Assembly (NCBI GenBank): GCA_027382625.1
Contig: JAJKFJ010004697.1
Location: 1 to 20,571, forward strand
Reading direction: 5' to 3'
DNA length: 20,571 nucleotides
Origin: Tetmemena sp. SeJ-2015
Lineage: Eukaryota; Ciliophora; Spirotrichea; Sporadotrichida; Oxytrichidae
The position numbers were made by a program, and so were the translations under genes. Numbering within the stretch: position 1 is the stretch's first letter; the number at the start of each line of letters is the position of its first letter. Shown here in pieces: positions 17,901 through 20,571 of this stretch. The notes beneath the pieces were generated by a model. It was not told where the DNA came from and did not search any database. It worked only from the letters and a program-made list of their open reading frames with translations.

Positions 17901-19252
17901 ATCTCAAAAGTACTCATAGTTATGATTATTATATACTATTAATCTTGCAGCATGACGTCATTCATAGCTTGGTCTCTGAGAGTCTGAAAATGACCTTTGC
18001 CCTAAGTCATTTTGGCTATATCAAAGTTTGTCATCGATTGAAAAATTATAACATCGATTTCTTCGATTGGGTGTGTTTGTGTAGGCCTCTCATCTCTAAG
18101 TCCAGTTATCTTTCCATTTGTTGGACGAGTTTGCTTTCTTGTCCTTGCAAAAGCATGGTGGTGTGTTTCTTCTCAAGCTTAGTGCACACCTTAGTGAAGT
18201 CACTTAACTCCTCAGGGTGATTAGGGCTCAGCTCTCTGGGCCTTGCCCTCCCTTTGATTGTTGAGTCTTGAGGTATGGGACTCAAAAGTTGAGACTGCTT
18301 CAAAGAAGAGAGCTTTGTTGAAGAAGTGACATGCCTCTGAGTTGCGAAGCCAGAGTTCTTGCTGTCTTTCTTAAGCGATGACAAGCGGCCATCCATAATC
18401 TCAATTCCCTCCTCCACGAACTTATTCTGCTTCACTTCAGTTATAAATACTTTTAAGATTCACTTCATTCATCTGTAGGATATCTCTTCTCATGATCTAA
18501 TAAAGATATATAGTCAATGATGTGAATGAATGATCATTCTCTCGATTGAAGTTTATGGTGTTTACTTGTAGGCCTTGCTCAAGTATCCTTGAGATGTGAA
18601 AGGTAGCTCGTTCTTCATTAGGAAATCTACTGAGGCACGCTGTGTGGTCTAAATCCTCCTAGTCAGTAGAGGATTCACTGCTCCATTTGAATTTCCACTT
18701 GCACCTTCAGTTCCTCTGGCAGATAGAATAAGTGTATAATAGGACATTTAGAGTATGTTGAGAACACTTGCTAGGTTTATTGCTCCCAGATGAGAACTTT
18801 GCTTGAGCAGTTATCCTTGTAACTATGCTATCTGCAACTCATTACAAAAGAAGGCATTATTGGCAACTATATACTTCATTTGTGGATCCAGTAATCTGCT
18901 TCCCTGGACTTAATAGCTTACTACTGCTCTGGATTTAGAATACTAGGCCCTAATCAGTTGCCTTGCTGCTTTTATCTTATGGACTTGTGAGCCCATCAAT
19001 GAATTTCGAAGTCTGCTTGCTATGTTTGTTACCACTACTGTTTTGATGGCTTTAGTTTTTACTTGCCTGTGGGCTTTAGATGGCAGTTGATGATGCTGCA
19101 GTCTAAGCACCAGACATGCGATTAGAATGTAGCTGACTAGATCCGTTCCCTCTGGGGGAGGTCGGCAGTGTGTAGTTCTGTCCCCTATTCTTCATCTAAC
19201 TTTGAGGATTATCCTTTTAGCTTTGACTGAAGCCCAGCGAGGAAAAAGACAT
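14942..19252 (-). CDS. Coiled-coil protein of unknown function; interrupted by 11 IESs
   Basis: The ATG at 19252-19250 opens MSFSSLGFSQSQKDN. Removing 11 IESs leaves 1303 codons to a TGA at 14944-14942. The first 350 or so residues are S/Q/N/T-rich with SP motifs (LLSPIPQ, ELSPNHP), consistent with phosphorylated disordered regions. Charged helical segments follow, among them EVEKLDKWKHQ, a Gly/Ser-rich linker (NRGGGSM), YQFMKRLKNTRQTFSLF, LKSKKLQEIRDEKIEKV, and a C-terminal coiled coil ILELEAETEYLREQIK. No catalytic motif is visible. A cytoskeletal or scaffold role would be a guess. The last 30 or so residues before the stop are unlike the rest, so the true C-terminus may lie after a further unrecognised IES. 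The gene converges on the cold-shock gene and diverges from the EF-hand gene. Confidence 0.7.
15363..15415. other. IES, pointer TCATCATAA, 44 bp removed
   Basis: A nine-base repeat, TCATCATAA, lies at 15363-15371 and 15407-15415. Without removal the gene stops at 15405-15403. With removal it continues SFFHYDDDANLPQD into the C-terminal coiled coil. Confidence 0.92.
16516..16567. other. IES, pointer AATGAT, 46 bp removed
   Basis: AATGAT occurs at 16516-16521 and 16562-16567 around a very AT-rich insert. Removal joins DDEKNIIESNARSIAK. Confidence 0.9.
16776..16821. other. IES, pointer ATTT, 42 bp removed
   Basis: ATTT occurs at 16776-16779 and 16818-16821. The net length is a multiple of three without TGA, so the frame does not prove removal. 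The AT-rich, Cys-rich pseudo-translation and the clean join IVTLKIREMEVRH support it. Confidence 0.65.
17508..17538. other. IES, pointer TAT, 28 bp removed
   Basis: TAT occurs at 17508-17510 and 17536-17538 around a T-rich insert. The frame shifts here. Removal gives DGTEYSRERLNDIF. Confidence 0.6.
17811..17864. other. IES, pointer GTC, 51 bp removed
   Basis: GTC occurs at 17811-17813 and 17862-17864. The net length is a multiple of three and has no in-frame TGA. The AT-rich insert and the join EVEKLDKWKHQHV are the only support, so this is tentative. Confidence 0.5.
17901..17945. other. IES, pointer ATCT, 41 bp removed
   Basis: ATCT occurs at 17901-17904 and 17942-17945 around an AT-rich insert. 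Removal corrects the frame and joins DVMLQDDHRESIKEV. Confidence 0.8.
18032..18059. other. Small IES, pointer CATCGATT, 20 bp removed
   Basis: CATCGATT occurs at 18032-18039 and 18052-18059, with only 12 bp between. Removal skips a TGA and joins TQSKKSMTNFDIAK. The pointer is two-thirds as long as the unique insert. Confidence 0.88.
18431..18467. other. IES, pointer TTCACTTCA, 28 bp removed
   Basis: The nine-base repeat TTCACTTCA lies at 18431-18439 and 18459-18467. Removal skips a TGA and joins QMNEVKQNKFVEEG. Confidence 0.92.
18492..18535. other. IES, pointer ATGATC, 38 bp removed
   Basis: ATGATC occurs at 18492-18497 and 18530-18535. Removal skips a TGA and joins SIERMIMRRDILQM. Only a 32-bp segment separates it from the next IES. 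Confidence 0.85.
18724..18752. other. IES, pointer TAGA, 25 bp removed
   Basis: TAGA occurs at 18724-18727 and 18749-18752. Removal corrects the frame and joins CSQHTLSARGTEGASG. Confidence 0.8.
18828..18870. other. IES, pointer CTAT, 39 bp removed
   Basis: CTAT at 18828-18831 and 18867-18870 gives STNEVYSIVTRITAQ and keeps the frame used downstream. A longer repeat, AACTAT at 18821-18826 and 18865-18870, overlaps it and would remove 44 bp into another frame that then fails to connect. Confidence 0.65.
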
Positions 19253-19501
19253 TTCTACTTCTTTAATGATAAAATTAATTTTCACTTAAAATGGGCAATA
19301 AAATCATGGAACACTTTAACAGATTTAACTTTTATAACTCCCATTATGAAAATAAAAGTCAATAAGGTGATGAGTTTGAAGATTAGAAAGGAGGAGAGGA
19401 TATGAAGAAGACAGTTAGAAGGAATTTAAACTCAAATAAATTTTAAACTCGTCTACAACAGACAGCCACCAACTCTCACCAGTTTGAATACCTAACTCAA
19501 C
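19253..19501. promoter_or_regulatory. Divergent intergenic region (coiled-coil / EF-hand)
   Basis: These 249 bp separate the divergent start codons. The first half is AT-rich. The last 70 bases before the EF-hand ATG are C/A-rich (ACAACAGACAGCC, ACCAACTCTCACC), as expected of a 5' leader. No defined promoter element can be named. Confidence 0.4.
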
Positions 19502-20272
19502 ATGAATTCCAAGTTCGACCAGTACGACACCGAATATCTAGTGCAGCAGTACTACAAGATGAAGGATATCTACGAGAATGACGATGCTATTGCCCAGGAT
19601 CAGGGAAAACTAGCTACTAAACCAGTAAAGGATTTCATTTTAATCATTCTTATGTATGTAGGGTTTATGAAGAAGGCCTTCAAGAGCTACGACAAGGACG
19701 GCAACGGAGTCCTGGACCGCCGTGAGGTGGTGGACCTGCTGACTAACCACTTCAAGGAGCAAGGCATCAAGCGTAGACCTGCAAAGGCCGACGTGGACCA
19801 GTTCTTCGACAGCTTGGATGAGGACCACTCTGGCGTGATTGACTTTGAGGAGTTTAAACACTTCCTCATCGACAACATGAAGAAGAAGCTGCTTGCTCCT
19901 CTTGGTTCCTACCTCAAGGGAAGAGTTAGTAATTATTGCTCACTAATTAATTGAGGCGTGACCATTGAATGAGCGAACGAAGTCTGAGAGTGAGAGCACT
20001 TAGAGGGAAGCAAATTAGTTGCAAATCAGACTTTATCAGGCGGTAAATGGGATATGCTATATGTTCAGTACGAAAGTCCCCAGTCTTTTTTGGAACTAAT
20101 TGCTTCTTCTGAGTCGCCCTCCACTCGGCCCTATGGCTTCTTATATAAATATAGCAGTGAGCCCATCAATTTAAACTCCACCCACTCTTCCATCCCTAAT
20201 TGGACATCCTCAATTTATAAAAATCTGAGCGACCCTCATCATGTTAATGATGCAGATGTTGCTTAGATTTGA
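19502..20272 (+). CDS. EF-hand calcium-binding protein; two candidate IESs
   Basis: The ATG at 19502 follows a C/A-rich leader. With both candidate IESs removed, 216 residues end at TGA 20270-20272. Two canonical EF-hand loops are visible: DKDGNGVLDRRE (about 53-64) and DEDHSGVIDFEE (about 95-106), with Asp/Asn/Gly and the final Glu in calcium-binding positions, so a calmodulin-like calcium sensor is inferred. This region uses more C/G-ending codons than its neighbours. The C-terminal half depends on the IES at 19917-20003. Without that removal the protein ends at TGA 19952-19954 after about 150 residues. The added segment (GGKWDMLYVQYESPQSFLELIA) loosely recalls the WD...V.Y.S..FL pattern of DUF1330-like small domains; this is from memory and weak. 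The opposite strand of 20060-20220 also keeps an open frame. Confidence 0.75.
19625..19660. other. Possible IES, pointer GTA, 33 bp removed
   Basis: GTA occurs at 19625-19627 and 19658-19660. The 33 bp are in frame with no TGA, but they are AT-rich and hydrophobic (FILIILMY) inside an otherwise GC-richer charged gene. Removal gives ATKPVGFMKKAFKSYDKDG. A GTAAAG...GTAG intron would create a stop. Confidence 0.55.
19917..20010. other. IES, pointer AGGGAAG, 87 bp removed
   Basis: The seven-base repeat AGGGAAG lies at 19917-19923 and 20004-20010. Removal deletes the TGA at 19952-19954 and joins GSYLKGSKLVANQTLSGG to the long downstream frame. The insert is less AT-rich than other IESs here, which is a caution. 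Confidence 0.65.
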
Positions 20273-20294
20273 AAATGCCATCAGCATTTTCAAA
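20268..20294. terminator. Perfect 11-bp hairpin spanning two convergent stops
   Basis: TTTGAAAATGC, a 5-base loop (CATCA) and GCATTTTCAAA form a perfect inverted repeat. The plus-strand TGA of the EF-hand gene (20270-20272) and the minus-strand TGA of the next gene's open frame (20292-20290) lie symmetrically in its two arms. A role in 3' end formation is inferred only; the type is assigned for lack of a better one. Confidence 0.5.
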
Positions 20295-20571
20295 AAGCTA
20301 TTCTCACATGGGAAAACATTCCTTTTCCTTATAAAATTGGGATTACCATTAGCAAAAAATAAATATAAAAATAATTATTATCATGATCATATAGAAAGAA
20401 GTTGAAAATTATTTGAATGTATATTAGCGATGGGAGGATGAGAGAGTTTGATTTTGGAGCTTGAATGTGAAATATGTTAGAATTATTTTACTAATAAAAC
20501 TTGTTAACGGCAGCTAAGGCCCTCTCTCCCTCTCCATTTACTTCCTCTACGAGGGTTAATCCTTTACATTT
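20290..20571 (-). CDS. Partial gene running off the window
   Basis: From the window edge the minus strand reads KGLTLVEEVNGEGERALAAVNKFY, clearly coding-like. The frame then passes through an AT-rich, hydrophobic stretch (IYIQIIFNFFLY) to a TGA at 20292-20290. The AT-rich part (about 20330-20490) probably contains an IES or is untranslated, so the true C-terminus is uncertain. I do not recognise the family. The gene converges on the EF-hand gene. Confidence 0.5.

Noticed and set aside
18106..18220. Plus-strand frame at 17945-18220
   Set aside because: It is antisense to the coiled-coil gene, whose minus-strand frame has a consistent sequence and pointer-defined joins on both sides.
408..20272. 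Decayed pseudogenes with many frameshifts and stops
   Set aside because: Breaks coincide with AT-rich inserts flanked by direct repeats, and catalytic and calcium-binding motifs between them are intact. Decay would not place repeats at each break.
1..20571. Scrambled genes, CRISPR arrays, tRNA or rRNA genes, telomere-bearing transposons
   Set aside because: Retained segments all follow linear order and one strand per gene. No spaced repeat array, cloverleaf, rRNA-like block, C4A4 tract or transposase frame could be made out by eye.

Overview
This window reads as germline (micronuclear) DNA of a hypotrich/spirotrich ciliate of the Oxytricha–Stylonychia type. Two things in the sequence show this. 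First, long reading frames appear only when TAA and TAG are read as glutamine and TGA is the sole stop, which is the code of these ciliates. Second, the frames are broken again and again by short, mostly AT-rich inserts flanked by direct repeats of 3-9 bp. Deleting one repeat copy plus the insert restores the frame and gives a sensible protein. This is the structure of internal eliminated sequences (IESs) with pointer repeats, which are removed when the somatic macronucleus forms. I find 39 candidate IESs and one insert that could be an IES or an intron. All macronucleus-destined segments are in linear order and one orientation, so no gene here looks scrambled.

Layout: (1) 1-113, the 3' end of an unidentified plus-strand gene. 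(2) 408-5934, minus, a large Q/N-rich protein whose N-terminal half resembles a conserved alveolate family of unknown function. It has two GT-AG introns and eight IESs, and could be two tandem genes. (3) 6110-8835, minus, a SET-domain protein methyltransferase of about 899 residues with one 26-bp IES. (4) 8920-14727, plus, a protein of about 1490 residues with a C-terminal cold-shock domain and long Q/M/P-rich tracts, cut by 17 IESs including two of more than 300 bp. (5) about 14942-19252, minus, a coiled-coil protein of about 1302 residues with 11 IESs. (6) 19502-20272, plus, a two-EF-hand calcium-binding protein with two candidate IESs. (7) 20290-20571, minus, an incomplete gene running off the window.

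Genes are tightly packed. The start codons of the SET and cold-shock genes are 84 bp apart and divergent. The coiled-coil and EF-hand genes are divergent across 249 bp. Two pairs are convergent, one with only 17 bp between the stops. The genes share no obvious pathway. What joins the region is its germline architecture.

Limits: junctions were chosen by eye as the nearest direct repeat that restores the frame, so divisibility by three of the rebuilt genes is a consistency check and not independent proof. IESs whose net length is a multiple of three and that contain no TGA could have been missed. Junctions with 3-bp pointers are less certain than those with 5-9 bp.
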